DNA from: Ornithinibacillus xuwenensis
Lineage (GTDB): Bacteria; Bacillota; Bacilli; Bacillales; Amphibacillaceae
Assembly: GCF_039614845.1 (NCBI RefSeq)
Contig: NZ_JBDIML010000001.1
Span: 744,001-808,000, forward strand
DNA: 64,000 nt
Direction of reading: 5' to 3'
The position numbers were made by a program, and so were the translations under genes. This document shows positions 51,712-60,972 of this stretch, in pieces; within the stretch, counting starts at the first letter, position 1, and each line of letters opens with the position of its first letter. Under the pieces are notes generated by a model, which saw only the letters and a list, made by a program, of their open reading frames with translations, was not told the DNA's origin and made no database searches.

Positions 51712-52449
51712 TCAGCGATCTTGATTGGATATCATATCAAGAATTTTCTTATCTTCTTCTGTTAATGGATAATCGTCAAATAAATCTCTTCGACGTTCAT
51801 AGGTGCGTTTAAGAGATTCCTTACGGCGCCAAGCCTCAATTTTTGCGTGGTCACCTGACATCAATATATCAGGAACCTTCATGCCACGAAAATCTGCTGG
51901 CCTCGTATAGTGAGGGTGCTCTAATAACCCTGTTGAGAACGAATCCTGCGGGGCTGATTCCTTATTTCCAAGTACATCTGGCAATAGTCTTACTACACTA
52001 TCTACAATCACCATGGCACCTAGCTCACCTCCCGTTAAGACATAATCTCCGATGGAAATTTCATCCGTAATGAGATGCTCTCGAATGCGTTCATCATAAC
52101 CTTCATAATGTCCGCAAATAAGGATAAGCTGCTCTGATGTAGCGAATTCTTCCGCTTTTTTTTGCGTATACCGTTCCCCTTGCGGACACATCAGAATCAC
52201 TCTCGGTTTTGATGATGTTTCCTTTGTAATTGCTTCTACCGCATCAAAGACCGGTTGTGGTGACAACACCATACCCGCTCCACCACCATAAGGATAATCA
52301 TCCACCTTATTATGCTTGCTTTCTGTGTAATCTCGAAAGTTTACTAGGTTATAGCTGAACTTATTTTTCTCTTGTGCTTTTTTTAAAATGGATGTATTTA
52401 ATACACTCTCAATCATTTCTGGAAATAATGTTAAAATGTCGATATGCAT
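51712..52449 (-). CDS. trmD: tRNA (guanine-N1)-methyltransferase TrmD
   Basis: Makes m1G37 next to the anticodon to prevent +1 frameshifts. It is a SPOUT knotted methyltransferase: YPYGGGAGMVL, GHYEGYDERI and ISIGDYVLTGGE are the AdoMet-pocket and knot motifs. 245 residues is typical. It overlaps rimM by one base (TAATG). The next gene, rplS, has its own promoter. Confidence 0.98.
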   Translation of the reverse strand: MHIDILTLFPEMIESVLNTSILKKAQEKNKFSYNLVNFRDYTESKHNKVDDYPYGGGAGMVLSPQPVFDAVEAITKETSSKPRVILMCPQGERYTQKKAEEFATSEQLILICGHYEGYDERIREHLITDEISIGDYVLTGGELGAMVIVDSVVRLLPDVLGNKESAPQDSFSTGLLEHPHYTRPADFRGMKVPDILMSGDHAKIEAWRRKESLKRTYERRRDLFDDYPLTEEDKKILDMISNQDR

Positions 52450-52964
52450 TACTCAAGCAATCCTTCCATTGGTTCAATAACGATACGTTTCTCGTCAACA
52501 TCTACCTCAAGCACTACCTCTTCTATATAAGGAATTAATATATCCTTCCCTTTAGGTTGTTTAATAACCCAGACATCATTAGCACCTGGGGCAAGTATCT
52601 CCTTAATAACACCTAGGAGTTTTCCATCATTGGTAAATACTTCACTTCCAATAACTTCATGATAATAGAACTCGTTTTCATCTAATTCAGTTAGCTTTGA
52701 TTCCGGGATTTTCAGGTGGGATTCCTTAAAATGCTCTACATCATTGATATTATTAAGGTTTTTAAAATGTAGTAAATCAAACCCTTTGTGAACTCTATGC
52801 CCATCAATGGTTAACTCCCGAACAACGGTATTGTCCGTTACTAAATATAATGTATTCCCGATTTCGAAACGCTCTTCAAAGTCACTAATTCGAAGAACTT
52901 TCACATCCCCACGTATTCCATGAGTATTAATTATTTTTCCTACTGTATACAATTTTTCTTCCAT
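52449..52964 (-). CDS. rimM: 16S rRNA processing protein RimM
   Basis: Assists maturation of the 30S head by binding S19. The N-terminal RimM barrel (about 5-90) has VGKIINTHGIRGDVKVL, and the C-terminal PRC-barrel has APGANDVWVIKQPKGKDILIPYIEEVV. The ATG at 52964 has AGGTGA five bases upstream; the GTG at 52973 lies within that SD. 171 residues is normal. It is coupled to trmD. Confidence 0.97.
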   Translation of the reverse strand: MEEKLYTVGKIINTHGIRGDVKVLRISDFEERFEIGNTLYLVTDNTVVRELTIDGHRVHKGFDLLHFKNLNNINDVEHFKESHLKIPESKLTELDENEFYYHEVIGSEVFTNDGKLLGVIKEILAPGANDVWVIKQPKGKDILIPYIEEVVLEVDVDEKRIVIEPMEGLLE

Positions 52965-52976
52965 TTTTCTCACCTG

Positions 52977-53366
52977 CTAATTATCAATTCGAACAACAAC
53001 ATCATCCTTTATAACTATTGCTGTTTGTTCCATGATTTCATTCCAATGCGTACCAACATTGACTTCAACAAGAGCTTCAACCTCGCGTTCCACAATTTCA
53101 CTACCAATTTCTAGCATTTCCAATTGATTCATTTTAAACTCAACTAACTTCATTTTTTCTTTACGGTTCTTAATTTCCTGTTGAAAGCGTTCCTGTAGTT
53201 CCTGCTTCGATATTCCTTTTTTATTCTGAAGTTTACGCTGCTCAAATAATAGCTGTTGACACTCTTGCTCAAGCCGCATTTTATGTTTATGAAATTTTCC
53301 GTATAGCTTTTGCTTGCTTGTTTCCGTTATAACTTGCTTAATAACGATCTTTTTAATTATATTCAC
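52977..53366 (-). CDS. ylqD: YlqD-family protein
   Basis: A 129-residue hydrophilic protein of unknown function, close to the B. subtilis length (128). Residues 10-85 are a Lys/Glu/Gln-rich coiled coil, followed by a small beta-rich domain with VNVGTHWNEIMEQTAIVIKDDVVVRI. The start is GTG at 53366 with GAGGAAAT. It is always found between khpA and rimM in bacilli, which suggests a link to ribosome or RNA biology, but no activity is known. Confidence 0.9.
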   Translation of the reverse strand: MNIIKKIVIKQVITETSKQKLYGKFHKHKMRLEQECQQLLFEQRKLQNKKGISKQELQERFQQEIKNRKEKMKLVEFKMNQLEMLEIGSEIVEREVEALVEVNVGTHWNEIMEQTAIVIKDDVVVRIDN

Positions 53367-53431
53367 TTTTATTTCCTCACTCTCGGCCGAATTAGAGTTG
53401 CGGTCATATGCGTGAAAATCTATGCATGTAT

Positions 53432-53456
53432 AAAAAGGGAAAGGTTTCCCTTTCCC
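53432..53456 (-). terminator. Terminator between khpA and ylqD
   Basis: A perfect 8-bp stem (GGGAAAGG with CCTTTCCC) and a four-base loop, followed on the minus strand by five T. It would reduce expression of ylqD-rimM-trmD relative to rpsP-khpA. Confidence 0.85.
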
Positions 53457-53461
53457 TCTTT

Positions 53462-53689
53462 TTACATTATATCCAAATAGATTCGTTTGTTAGCATCCGT
53501 CTTTGCTGCATAAACAACCGTACGAATCGCTTTTGCAATGCGCCCGTTTTTGCCGATAACCTTTCCAACATCCTGTTGATTGACAGTAAGATGATAAATA
53601 ACCTTTGTATCTTCTTCTTTTTCTGTCACAACAACGTCATCTGGGTAATCGACTAATGGTGTAACAATCGATTCAATTAGGGCTTTCAT
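53462..53689 (-). CDS. khpA: KH-domain RNA-binding protein KhpA (YlqC)
   Basis: A single KH domain; with KhpB it binds RNAs and affects cell elongation in some Firmicutes. The GxxG loop is in VIGKNGRIAKAIRTVV (about 46-61), the usual DVGKVIGKNGR context. 75 residues is nearly all domain. It follows rpsP by 14 bases and is followed by a terminator. Confidence 0.95.
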   Translation of the reverse strand: MKALIESIVTPLVDYPDDVVVTEKEEDTKVIYHLTVNQQDVGKVIGKNGRIAKAIRTVVYAAKTDANKRIYLDIM

Positions 53690-53703
53690 GATATCACACT
53701 ACT

Positions 53704-53973
53704 TTACTGATTTTTTTGTTCGTGGAATTTTTTCATGATGCCTTCTTTTGAAAATAAGTTACGTACTGTATCACTTGGCTTAGCACCTTTTGTCATCCAA
53801 TCAAGTGCTTTTGCTTCATCTATTTTAACTTCAACTGGATCAACTACAGGGTTATAAGTTCCAATTTGTTCAATAGAACGTCCGTCACGAGGAGAACGTG
53901 AATCAGCTACAACAATACGATAAAATGGATTTCTTTTAGATCCCATACGCTTTAAACGAATTTTTACTGCCAT
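53704..53973 (-). CDS. rpsP: 30S ribosomal protein S16
   Basis: Required for 30S assembly. MAVKIRLKRMGSKRNPFYRIVVADSRSPRDGR is the signature start. The ORF opens 26 residues earlier at 54051, but SD GGAGGTG sits just before the ATG at 53973, giving the normal 89 residues. It lies between ffh and khpA. Confidence 0.97.
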   Translation of the reverse strand: MAVKIRLKRMGSKRNPFYRIVVADSRSPRDGRSIEQIGTYNPVVDPVEVKIDEAKALDWMTKGAKPSDTVRNLFSKEGIMKKFHEQKNQ

Positions 53974-54092
53974 TACTTGCACCTCCATTAAAAGTTTCTC
54001 ACAAGAATAAATTCTAACAGAAACTTGTTTGTCTGTAAAGTGTTTTTCCATTACATCATTATTTTGATTAATTAATATGATTTAACCAGCTG

Positions 54093-55442
54093 CTAAAATG
54101 GGTTAAATGGAAGCTTGAAGCCTTTTCCTTTTTTACCTTTTTGCATATTTGTCATCTGCTTCATCATTTTCTTCATCTCGTCAAATTGCTTTAAGAGACG
54201 GTTTACTTGAGAAACTGATGTACCAGATCCTTTTGCAATACGTTTCTTACGACTTGCATTCATGACACTTGGGTCTTCGCGTTCTTTTTTAGTCATTGAT
54301 TGAATGATAGCTTCTACATGAACAAGCTGTTTTTCATCTATTTGGGCATTTTTTAAGCCCTTCATCTTATTTGCTCCTGGAATCATTGCAAGTAAATCAT
54401 CCAGTGGACCCATATTTCTTACCTGCCCCATTTGCTCTAGGAAATCATCAAATGTAAAGGACATGGTTCGCATTTTTTCTTCTAGCGCTTTTGCTTGTTT
54501 TTCATCGACAGATGCTTGGGCCTTCTCAATTAATGTTAATACATCACCCATGCCTAAAATACGTGAAGCCATACGCTCAGGATGGAAGGCTTCAAGCTGG
54601 TCTAATTTCTCGCCCATACCTGCGAATTTTACTGACTTTCCTGTTACAGCTTTAATCGATAAGGCAGCACCACCTCGAGTATCACCATCGAGCTTCGTTA
54701 GTACAACACCAGAAATATCCAACTGATTATTAAAGCTTTCTGCAACATTAACTGCGTCCTGACCTGTCATAGCGTCTACAACTAAGAATATTTCATCAGG
54801 CTTTACAGTTGCTTTTATTTCTTCTAATTCATTCATCAAATCTGTATCGACATGAAGTCGACCAGCGGTATCAATGATAACATAATCATGATGATCTTCT
54901 TTAGCCTTTTCTAATGCTTGTTTGGCAATATCAACCGGATTTGCTTCTGTTCCCATTGAAAACACAGGCATACTTAATTGTTGACCAAGTGTCTCCAGCT
55001 GTTTAATGGCCGCAGGGCGATATACATCACATGCTACTAGTAGTGGCGAACGGTTATGCTTCTTGCGTAGTAGATTAGCAAGCTTACCAGTTGTTGTTGT
55101 TTTACCTGCACCCTGTAACCCAACCATCATGATAACGGTCGGCGGTCGATCACTGACAGCAATTTTGCTTTGCTCGCCTCCCATTAACTCCGTTAACTCT
55201 TCTTTAACAACCTTTATTACCTGTTGACCTGGAGTCAGACTTTCCATTACTTCCTGACCAATGGCACGTTCCTTAATATTCTTAATTAAATCTTTTACAA
55301 CTTTAAAATTCACATCTGCCTCTAATAATGCAAGGCGAATCTCACGGGTCATTTCCTTAACATCTTGCTCGGAAACTTTCCCTTTTCCAGTAATCTTTTT
55401 AATGGTATTCTGCAGGCGGTCGGCCAATCCTTCAAATGCCAT
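54093..55442 (-). CDS. ffh: Signal recognition particle protein Ffh
   Basis: Binds signal sequences and 4.5S/scRNA, and targets ribosomes to the membrane. It has an N domain (1-95), G domain with P-loop GLQGAGKTTTTGKLA (108-122), DTAGR and TKLDGDTRGG, then the methionine-rich M domain (about 300-449) with SGTSVSQVNRLLKQF and a Met/Lys/Gly-rich tail. 449 residues (B. subtilis 446). It starts 13 bases after ylxM. Confidence 0.98.
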   Translation of the reverse strand: MAFEGLADRLQNTIKKITGKGKVSEQDVKEMTREIRLALLEADVNFKVVKDLIKNIKERAIGQEVMESLTPGQQVIKVVKEELTELMGGEQSKIAVSDRPPTVIMMVGLQGAGKTTTTGKLANLLRKKHNRSPLLVACDVYRPAAIKQLETLGQQLSMPVFSMGTEANPVDIAKQALEKAKEDHHDYVIIDTAGRLHVDTDLMNELEEIKATVKPDEIFLVVDAMTGQDAVNVAESFNNQLDISGVVLTKLDGDTRGGAALSIKAVTGKSVKFAGMGEKLDQLEAFHPERMASRILGMGDVLTLIEKAQASVDEKQAKALEEKMRTMSFTFDDFLEQMGQVRNMGPLDDLLAMIPGANKMKGLKNAQIDEKQLVHVEAIIQSMTKKEREDPSVMNASRKKRIAKGSGTSVSQVNRLLKQFDEMKKMMKQMTNMQKGKKGKGFKLPFNPF

Positions 55443-55455
55443 AGAAGGTGTCCCC

Positions 55456-55782
55456 CTAATCTAATTCTTTTAATTGATTAATATAGGTTAAGAGTTCTTT
55501 ATCTTCTAATAAAGATGCCCTTTCCTCGAGCTTGTGAATAAGCTTCATACGTTTTTCAAACTTTTGGTATAAGTGCAATTTTTCCTCATACGATTCTAGC
55601 ATTGCTTCCGTACGTTTTATATTGTCATATACCGCTTGTCTTGAAACATTTGCTTCCTCTGAAATTTCACCCAACGAATAGTCCTCTAAATAGTACATTT
55701 CCATATAATTACGTTGTTTGGGTGTTAGTAATGCTTGGTAAAAATCTAAAAGGTAATTCATTCTCGTCGTTTTCTCTAGCAT
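55456..55782 (-). CDS. ylxM: YlxM/p13-like DNA-binding protein
   Basis: A small putative helix-turn-helix protein that accompanies ffh in Firmicutes and is reported to affect SRP function in streptococci. The sigma-70 region 4-like HTH is LLTPKQRNYMEMYYLEDYSLGEISEEANVSRQAVYDNIKRTE (about 17-58), followed by a coiled coil. 108 residues is normal. It is preceded by a good promoter and overlaps nothing. Confidence 0.94.
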   Translation of the reverse strand: MLEKTTRMNYLLDFYQALLTPKQRNYMEMYYLEDYSLGEISEEANVSRQAVYDNIKRTEAMLESYEEKLHLYQKFEKRMKLIHKLEERASLLEDKELLTYINQLKELD

Positions 55783-55820
55783 TTCAACACCCCTTGTTAA
55801 GTGAAAATCCTTTACATTTT

Positions 55821-55849
55821 ATCATAACGAACGTATACATAATTTGCAA
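55821..55849 (-). promoter_or_regulatory. Sigma-A promoter of ylxM-ffh
   Basis: TTGCAA (55844-55849), 17 bases, TATGAT (55821-55826). The start would lie about 30 bases before ylxM. It lies just after the ftsY stop, with no clear terminator between. Confidence 0.65.
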
Positions 55850-55862
55850 GTGGAAGACAACC

Positions 55863-56861
55863 TCAATCTTCTTTTGTGTCTTCTAGCATATCTGCAAAAA
55901 GACCATAAACAAACGCATTCGCATCAAATTTTTGTAAGTCTTCTGCCTTTTCACCCAAGCCAACGAATTTTACTGGTATATTTAATTCGTTACGAATAGC
56001 AAGTACAATACCACCTTTGGCTGTACCATCTAGCTTTGTTAAGACAATTCCTGTTACATCTGTTGCCTCTGAAAAAGTCTTTGCTTGATTTAAAGCGTTC
56101 TGACCTGTCGTAGCATCTAATACTAGTAAAACCTCATGCGGAGCACCAGGAACTTCCCTTTCAATAACCCGTTTTACTTTTGCGAGTTCATTCATTAAAT
56201 TTACTTTGTTTTGAAGGCGACCGGCTGTATCGCACAATAAAACATCAGCTTGACGTGATTTAGCAGCCTTGATGGCATCAAATATAACAGCTGCAGGGTC
56301 ACTTCCAGCATTTTGTTTTATCACTTCTACTTCAGCTCGCTCCCCCCAAACCTCTAATTGTTCGATTGCACCTGCACGGAATGTATCGCCAGCTGCAAGC
56401 ATTACATTCTTACCTTCCTGTTTTAACTGGTGAGCTAATTTTCCAATGGATGTTGTCTTTCCAACTCCATTAACACCAACAACTAGAATAACCGTAAGTT
56501 CTTTTTCTTGTAATTGCAACGTTTCTATTTGTTCATCATCATCACCATAGTAGATCTCTACTAATTTTTCAGAAATGACGTCTTTCACTTCCATTGAATC
56601 CTTTATGTTGCGGCGTTGAACTTCAAACTTCAACTCCTCGATTAAATCCATGACTGTCATAACGCCAACATCTGCTGATATTAGCACCTCCTCAAGCTCC
56701 TCGAAGAAATCTTCATCGACTTTACGATAGCGAGCTATTAGATCATTAATTCTACTGGAAAAGGACTTCCTCGTTTTTTCCATTCCTTCTTTATACTTGG
56801 ATGATACCTCTTCTTGGTTATCTTGTTTGAATTTATTCTTTAGTTTCTGAATAAAGCTCAT
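55863..56861 (-). CDS. ftsY: SRP receptor FtsY
   Basis: The membrane-associated GTPase partner of Ffh. A short basic/acidic N-terminal part (1-30), as in bacilli, precedes the N domain (about 30-110) and G domain: GVNGVGKTTSIGKLA (129-143), DTAGR, TKLDGTAKGG and GLGEKAEDLQKF. 332 residues matches B. subtilis (329). It starts 15 bases after smc, as usual. Confidence 0.98.
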   Translation of the reverse strand: MSFIQKLKNKFKQDNQEEVSSKYKEGMEKTRKSFSSRINDLIARYRKVDEDFFEELEEVLISADVGVMTVMDLIEELKFEVQRRNIKDSMEVKDVISEKLVEIYYGDDDEQIETLQLQEKELTVILVVGVNGVGKTTSIGKLAHQLKQEGKNVMLAAGDTFRAGAIEQLEVWGERAEVEVIKQNAGSDPAAVIFDAIKAAKSRQADVLLCDTAGRLQNKVNLMNELAKVKRVIEREVPGAPHEVLLVLDATTGQNALNQAKTFSEATDVTGIVLTKLDGTAKGGIVLAIRNELNIPVKFVGLGEKAEDLQKFDANAFVYGLFADMLEDTKED

Positions 56862-56876
56862 GTACCGAGCACTCCT

Positions 56877-59800
56877 TTACGATTGAATAAGCTCTTTTGT
56901 TTCTTCTAACCTAACAGATACCAATCGTGATACTCCTGATTCCTGCATCGTAACACCATATAGGACATCTGCTTGTTCCATTGTACCTTGACGATGTGTA
57001 ATTACAATAAACTGAGTATGCTCACTGTAATGTTTTACATATTTAGCAAACCTTACAACATTTGCTTCATCAAGGGCTGCTTCTACTTCATCCAGTACAC
57101 AGAAAGGTACAGGTCGAACTCGTAAGATAGCGAATAACAATGCAATAGCTGTCAATGCACGTTCTCCTCCAGATAAGAGCCCTAAATTTTGTAGCTTCTT
57201 ACCAGGTGGCTGGGCAATAATATCAACACCTGTATCAAGTAAATTACTAGGATCTGTTAGCTTTAATTCAGCGTGTCCTCCGCCAAATAGTTCTTGGAAC
57301 ACAATTGCAAACTCTTCTTTAATTTGAGAGAAAGTTGTACTAAACAAATGCTCCATCTCATCATCCATTTCTTTAATGACAGAAAATAGCGTTTGTTTTG
57401 CCTCAACCAAATCATCCCGTTGCTCTGTAAGAAAAGTATAGCGCTCTGCAATACGATCATATTCCTCAATAGCACCAATATTTACATTACCTAAACGTTC
57501 AATACGTGTTTTGGTTTCTTTTACTGTATTTTTAGCTTCATCAATATCGGAAACCTTCTCATAATCTTGCTTCGCTCTCTCATAAGTAATCGTATATTCC
57601 ATTTGTAATATAGATAGCCGATTTTCTAGCTCTACATCAATACGATTTGCTTTTACTTCTTTCTGTTGAAGCTTCTCCATCAACTGCTGATGTGTTTTAT
57701 TTTCTTCCTTTAATTCTCGCTCATTATCCTGCATTCGAGTCGTACGCGCCATTCTCTCGGCGCGTAATTCCTGAATAGAAGTAGTAATGGTTTCTTTTTC
57801 ACTGCTTTTTTCATGAAGCTTTTCATTGATTTCATCTTCTGTTTCATTTGATTGCGAAAGCTTTATTAGCTCGTCTAATTCATCGACATATGAATCATGT
57901 CGGTCAGTTAATTCACTTATTTGACCTTGAAGTGCATTCGTTTTTTCCTGTTGGTTCCGAACACGCTCTTCTTGTTCTGCTAATTGAACTTGGTATTGGT
58001 GATAATCATTTTGGAGTTGATCTTGGTTCTCTTTAAATTCAACTTCCTGTTTGGAAAGCATATCAATTTCTTGTTGGAAATCGATTAATTTTTTTTCGAT
58101 TTTATTTAGATCATCTGTCAGCTCTAGCTCACGGTTTTGTAACTGTTGACGATCTTTTTCGAATTGCTGATTATCCTGATCATAAATGGATAAATTTTCT
58201 TGTAAGGAAGATAGCTTCAATTCGATTTCCTTATGGCTGGATCTTACTTCCTGTAATCGTACTTGATCTCCTACAATACCTTGCTCTAATTCCTGTAGCT
58301 TTAATTCTAATTCCGATACTTGGTTTTTCTGTTCTTGTACTTGTTGTTCAAATTCGGTGGCTTTTGCTTGGAAGTCAGATAATTTATCTGTTAATTCATT
58401 TAGATCTTTTTCTCTCGTAAAAAGGGATTGATTTGTTTTTTTCTGAGCTCCTCCTGACATCGAGCCACCCGGATTTACCACATCACCCTCTAGTGTAACA
58501 ATCCGATACTTACGCATCACAAGCTTAGCAATATCATTTGCATCCCTTAGTGATTTTGCGATTATTACATGTCCCATTAAATGATCGACGGCTTTTTGAT
58601 ATGCGCCATTTACAGAAACTAACTTTCCTGCCACCCCTACAAAACCTGGATGCCTTTCTACCTGTGACAGTACGTCCTGAGGGATAAATCGTGATTGAAT
58701 AGAACCTAATGGTAAAAACGTCGCTCTTCCACTATTTGTTTGCTTTAGCCAAGAAATGGCTTTGCGAGCTGATTCATCACTTTCGACAACAATATGTTGT
58801 GCTTGACCACCTAAAACAGTCTCAATTGCTGTTATATATGATTTTGGCACATCAATTAGTTCAATAACAGCACCATGAATAGAATGAAGCTTACCATCCT
58901 CCCTAGCTTTGAGAACGGCTTTAACCCCCTGAAAGAATCCTTGGAAATCCTCTTTCATTTCCTCAAGCATTTCTTTTTTAGACTTTAGCTTCTCAATGTA
59001 TTGATATCCTTGGTATAACTTCGTTTGTGATTCTTGATATTGTTTCCGTTTTGAATCAATATCCATTTTCAATTGTCTTACAGTATTTTCTTTTTGCCTA
59101 TAGTTATTCTCTTCTGCCTGAAGTAATTCCGTTGTATTCGATAACTGCTGCGAGTAGTCTTCTCTTAGCTGAAGTAGATCTTGAAACTTTTCAGCTTGTT
59201 TATCCTTTTTACCTGTAATCTGCTGTAATTGTTGGGTAATTGACTGCTTTTCATTTCGCATCGCAGCTTGTTTATTTAGAAACTCGATATACTCAGATTT
59301 AAGCTCTTCTATTTGAATAGATAGGTGTTCTTTGTCAGTAGTTAATTTCCTCTTTAAATCATCCACTAACTGCTTTGTTTTTTGCTTCGCTTCTAATAAA
59401 TCTGTAAGTCTACGATTTTCCTCTGACAGCTCCGATTCTAGCTTTTGAATTCTACTCTCGGCATCTCGCTTATCTACTTCTAGTTTTTCTTTATTTTCTA
59501 AGAAATGTTTTGATCGCTCATGGAATACTTGCTTTTTCCCCTCATATTGTTCGAGCTGCTGCGTCGTTATTAATAACCGCTCCTGAAAATCATTTATTTG
59601 TTCATCAATTCGTTCAACTTCTTGTCTTTCATTAGCGAGAGCAGCGTCTTTTTTCTGAATGGCTGTCTTCAGTTTGATCTCGTTCATTTTTTCTGCTTCA
59701 ATTTCTTGCAATAATCCCTGCCATTCATCGTGAAGCATTTCAATTTCTGTAATGAGTAAGGAAATCTCTTGACCCTTTAATAAATCCTTTTGCATTAAAT

Positions 59801-60443
59801 ATTCTTTTGCCGTTTCTGCTTGTAGTTTTAGAGGCTCAAGCTGATTTTCGATTTCATAAATAATGTCCTCGACACGGTTTAGGTTTTCTTGTGTTTCAGC
59901 AAGCTTGTATTCTGCTTTCTTCTTACGCTGCTTATATTTTAATACTCCTGCCGCCTCTTCAAAAATTGTTCGACGCTCTTCGGCTTTAGAGCTTAGTATT
60001 TCTTCTACTTTACCTTGACTAATGATAGAGAAAGCTTCTTTCCCTAATCCAGAATCTAAAAACAAATCAACAATATCCTTTAATCTACAGGATTGCTTAT
60101 TGATATAAAATTCACTTTCTCCAGAACGATACACTCTTCTTGTCACACTTACTTCATCATAGTCAAGCGGTAATGCCTGATCACTATTATCTAATACTAG
60201 CGTTACTTCCGCTACGTTCAACGCTTTTCTAGTGTCACTACCTTGAAAAATAATATCTTCCATCTTAGAACCACGGAGTGATTTAGCTGATTGTTCACCT
60301 AAAACCCAACGCATAGCATCGGTGATGTTACTTTTACCACTTCCATTTGGCCCTACAACAGCCGTAACACCTGGTACAAAATCAACGCCGATTCTCTCTG
60401 CGAAAGACTTAAACCCCACACTTTCTAATCGTTTTAAAAACAT
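56877..60443 (-). CDS. smc: Chromosome condensation protein SMC
   Basis: An ATPase that, with ScpA/ScpB, loops and segregates the chromosome. Walker A GPNGSGKSN is at 31-39; two coiled coils (about 165-500 and 670-1020) flank the hinge (about 505-650, with GGSMSGG at its end). The C-terminal head has signature LLSGGERALTAIALLFAI and Walker B PFCVLDEVEAALDEANV. The ATG at 60443 has AGGAGA six bases upstream; the first ATG at 60449 lies too close. 1188 residues (B. subtilis 1186). It is separated from rnc by a plus-strand gene, so it needs its own promoter. Confidence 0.98.
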   Translation of the reverse strand: MFLKRLESVGFKSFAERIGVDFVPGVTAVVGPNGSGKSNITDAMRWVLGEQSAKSLRGSKMEDIIFQGSDTRKALNVAEVTLVLDNSDQALPLDYDEVSVTRRVYRSGESEFYINKQSCRLKDIVDLFLDSGLGKEAFSIISQGKVEEILSSKAEERRTIFEEAAGVLKYKQRKKKAEYKLAETQENLNRVEDIIYEIENQLEPLKLQAETAKEYLMQKDLLKGQEISLLITEIEMLHDEWQGLLQEIEAEKMNEIKLKTAIQKKDAALANERQEVERIDEQINDFQERLLITTQQLEQYEGKKQVFHERSKHFLENKEKLEVDKRDAESRIQKLESELSEENRRLTDLLEAKQKTKQLVDDLKRKLTTDKEHLSIQIEELKSEYIEFLNKQAAMRNEKQSITQQLQQITGKKDKQAEKFQDLLQLREDYSQQLSNTTELLQAEENNYRQKENTVRQLKMDIDSKRKQYQESQTKLYQGYQYIEKLKSKKEMLEEMKEDFQGFFQGVKAVLKAREDGKLHSIHGAVIELIDVPKSYITAIETVLGGQAQHIVVESDESARKAISWLKQTNSGRATFLPLGSIQSRFIPQDVLSQVERHPGFVGVAGKLVSVNGAYQKAVDHLMGHVIIAKSLRDANDIAKLVMRKYRIVTLEGDVVNPGGSMSGGAQKKTNQSLFTREKDLNELTDKLSDFQAKATEFEQQVQEQKNQVSELELKLQELEQGIVGDQVRLQEVRSSHKEIELKLSSLQENLSIYDQDNQQFEKDRQQLQNRELELTDDLNKIEKKLIDFQQEIDMLSKQEVEFKENQDQLQNDYHQYQVQLAEQEERVRNQQEKTNALQGQISELTDRHDSYVDELDELIKLSQSNETEDEINEKLHEKSSEKETITTSIQELRAERMARTTRMQDNERELKEENKTHQQLMEKLQQKEVKANRIDVELENRLSILQMEYTITYERAKQDYEKVSDIDEAKNTVKETKTRIERLGNVNIGAIEEYDRIAERYTFLTEQRDDLVEAKQTLFSVIKEMDDEMEHLFSTTFSQIKEEFAIVFQELFGGGHAELKLTDPSNLLDTGVDIIAQPPGKKLQNLGLLSGGERALTAIALLFAILRVRPVPFCVLDEVEAALDEANVVRFAKYVKHYSEHTQFIVITHRQGTMEQADVLYGVTMQESGVSRLVSVRLEETKELIQS

Positions 60444-60544
60444 AGTCATTCTCCTATTAGATACGAAATAATCTAACTATTAATCCGAATCTGTTTCTCT
60501 TTTTATAAAATGGATGATTAAAATAATAAAAATATGATTTCACA

Positions 60545-60573
60545 TTGGCTTTTTAACGCATTTATTTTATCAT
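60545..60573 (+). promoter_or_regulatory. Candidate sigma-A promoter of the DUF1128 gene
   Basis: TTGGCT (60545-60550), 17 bases, TATCAT (60568-60573). The start would lie about 75 bases before the gene. Confidence 0.5.
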
Positions 60574-60598
60574 AAACATAGACACAAAAGAAGAGCAA
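60569..60598 (-). promoter_or_regulatory. Candidate smc promoter, face to face with the DUF1128 promoter
   Basis: TTGCTC (60593-60598), 18 bases, TATGAT (60569-60574). Its -10 shares bases with the plus-strand -10. The smc leader would be about 120 bases. Confidence 0.4.
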
Positions 60599-60653
60599 CG
60601 AGGTATTCGAAAGATTTATAGCTCTACTAAAAGAATAATTTAAGAGGTGTAAT

Positions 60654-60875
60654 ATGAATTTAGAAAATCCATCAAAAGAAAATTTGCAATTTATTTTAGA
60701 AGAACTCGCAGAACGACTAGCAGTTGTCAATCGCTCTATTATGGATGCTGAAGACTATGATATTTCCAAATACGACGATATCAAATTTATGTATGATATG
60801 GTTGTGCAAAAAGGAAAATTATCAGCTTCAGAGACTCAAGCTTTCATTCAGGAGTTAAGAACGGTAAGAAAGTAA
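60654..60875 (+). CDS. UPF0435/DUF1128-family protein
   Basis: A 73-residue, mostly helical, acidic cytoplasmic protein: MNLENPSKENLQFILEELAERL, then a DISKYDDIKFMYDMV segment and a KLSASETQAFIQELR helix, as in B. subtilis YfkK. Function is unknown. It is the only plus-strand gene in the window and sits between rnc and smc, genes that are adjacent in B. subtilis. SD AGAGGTG precedes the ATG. A bidirectional terminator separates it from rnc. Family assignment is by recall of the conserved N-terminus. Confidence 0.9.
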   Translation: MNLENPSKENLQFILEELAERLAVVNRSIMDAEDYDISKYDDIKFMYDMVVQKGKLSASETQAFIQELRTVRK

Positions 60876-60883
60876 GAACAAAA

Positions 60884-60920
60884 AAGACTGTACTTCATGA
60901 AAAGACATGAATACAGTCTT
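60884..60920. terminator. Bidirectional terminator between DUF1128 gene and rnc
   Basis: AAGACTGTA-TTCATG arms (one bulged base) serve both convergent genes. The minus strand is followed by six T, the plus strand by a looser T-rich tail. Confidence 0.85.
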
Positions 60921-60972
60921 TACTTGTTTAATTTTTGTTAAGAATTACACATTGAAGAAAAAACGCTTCCTT

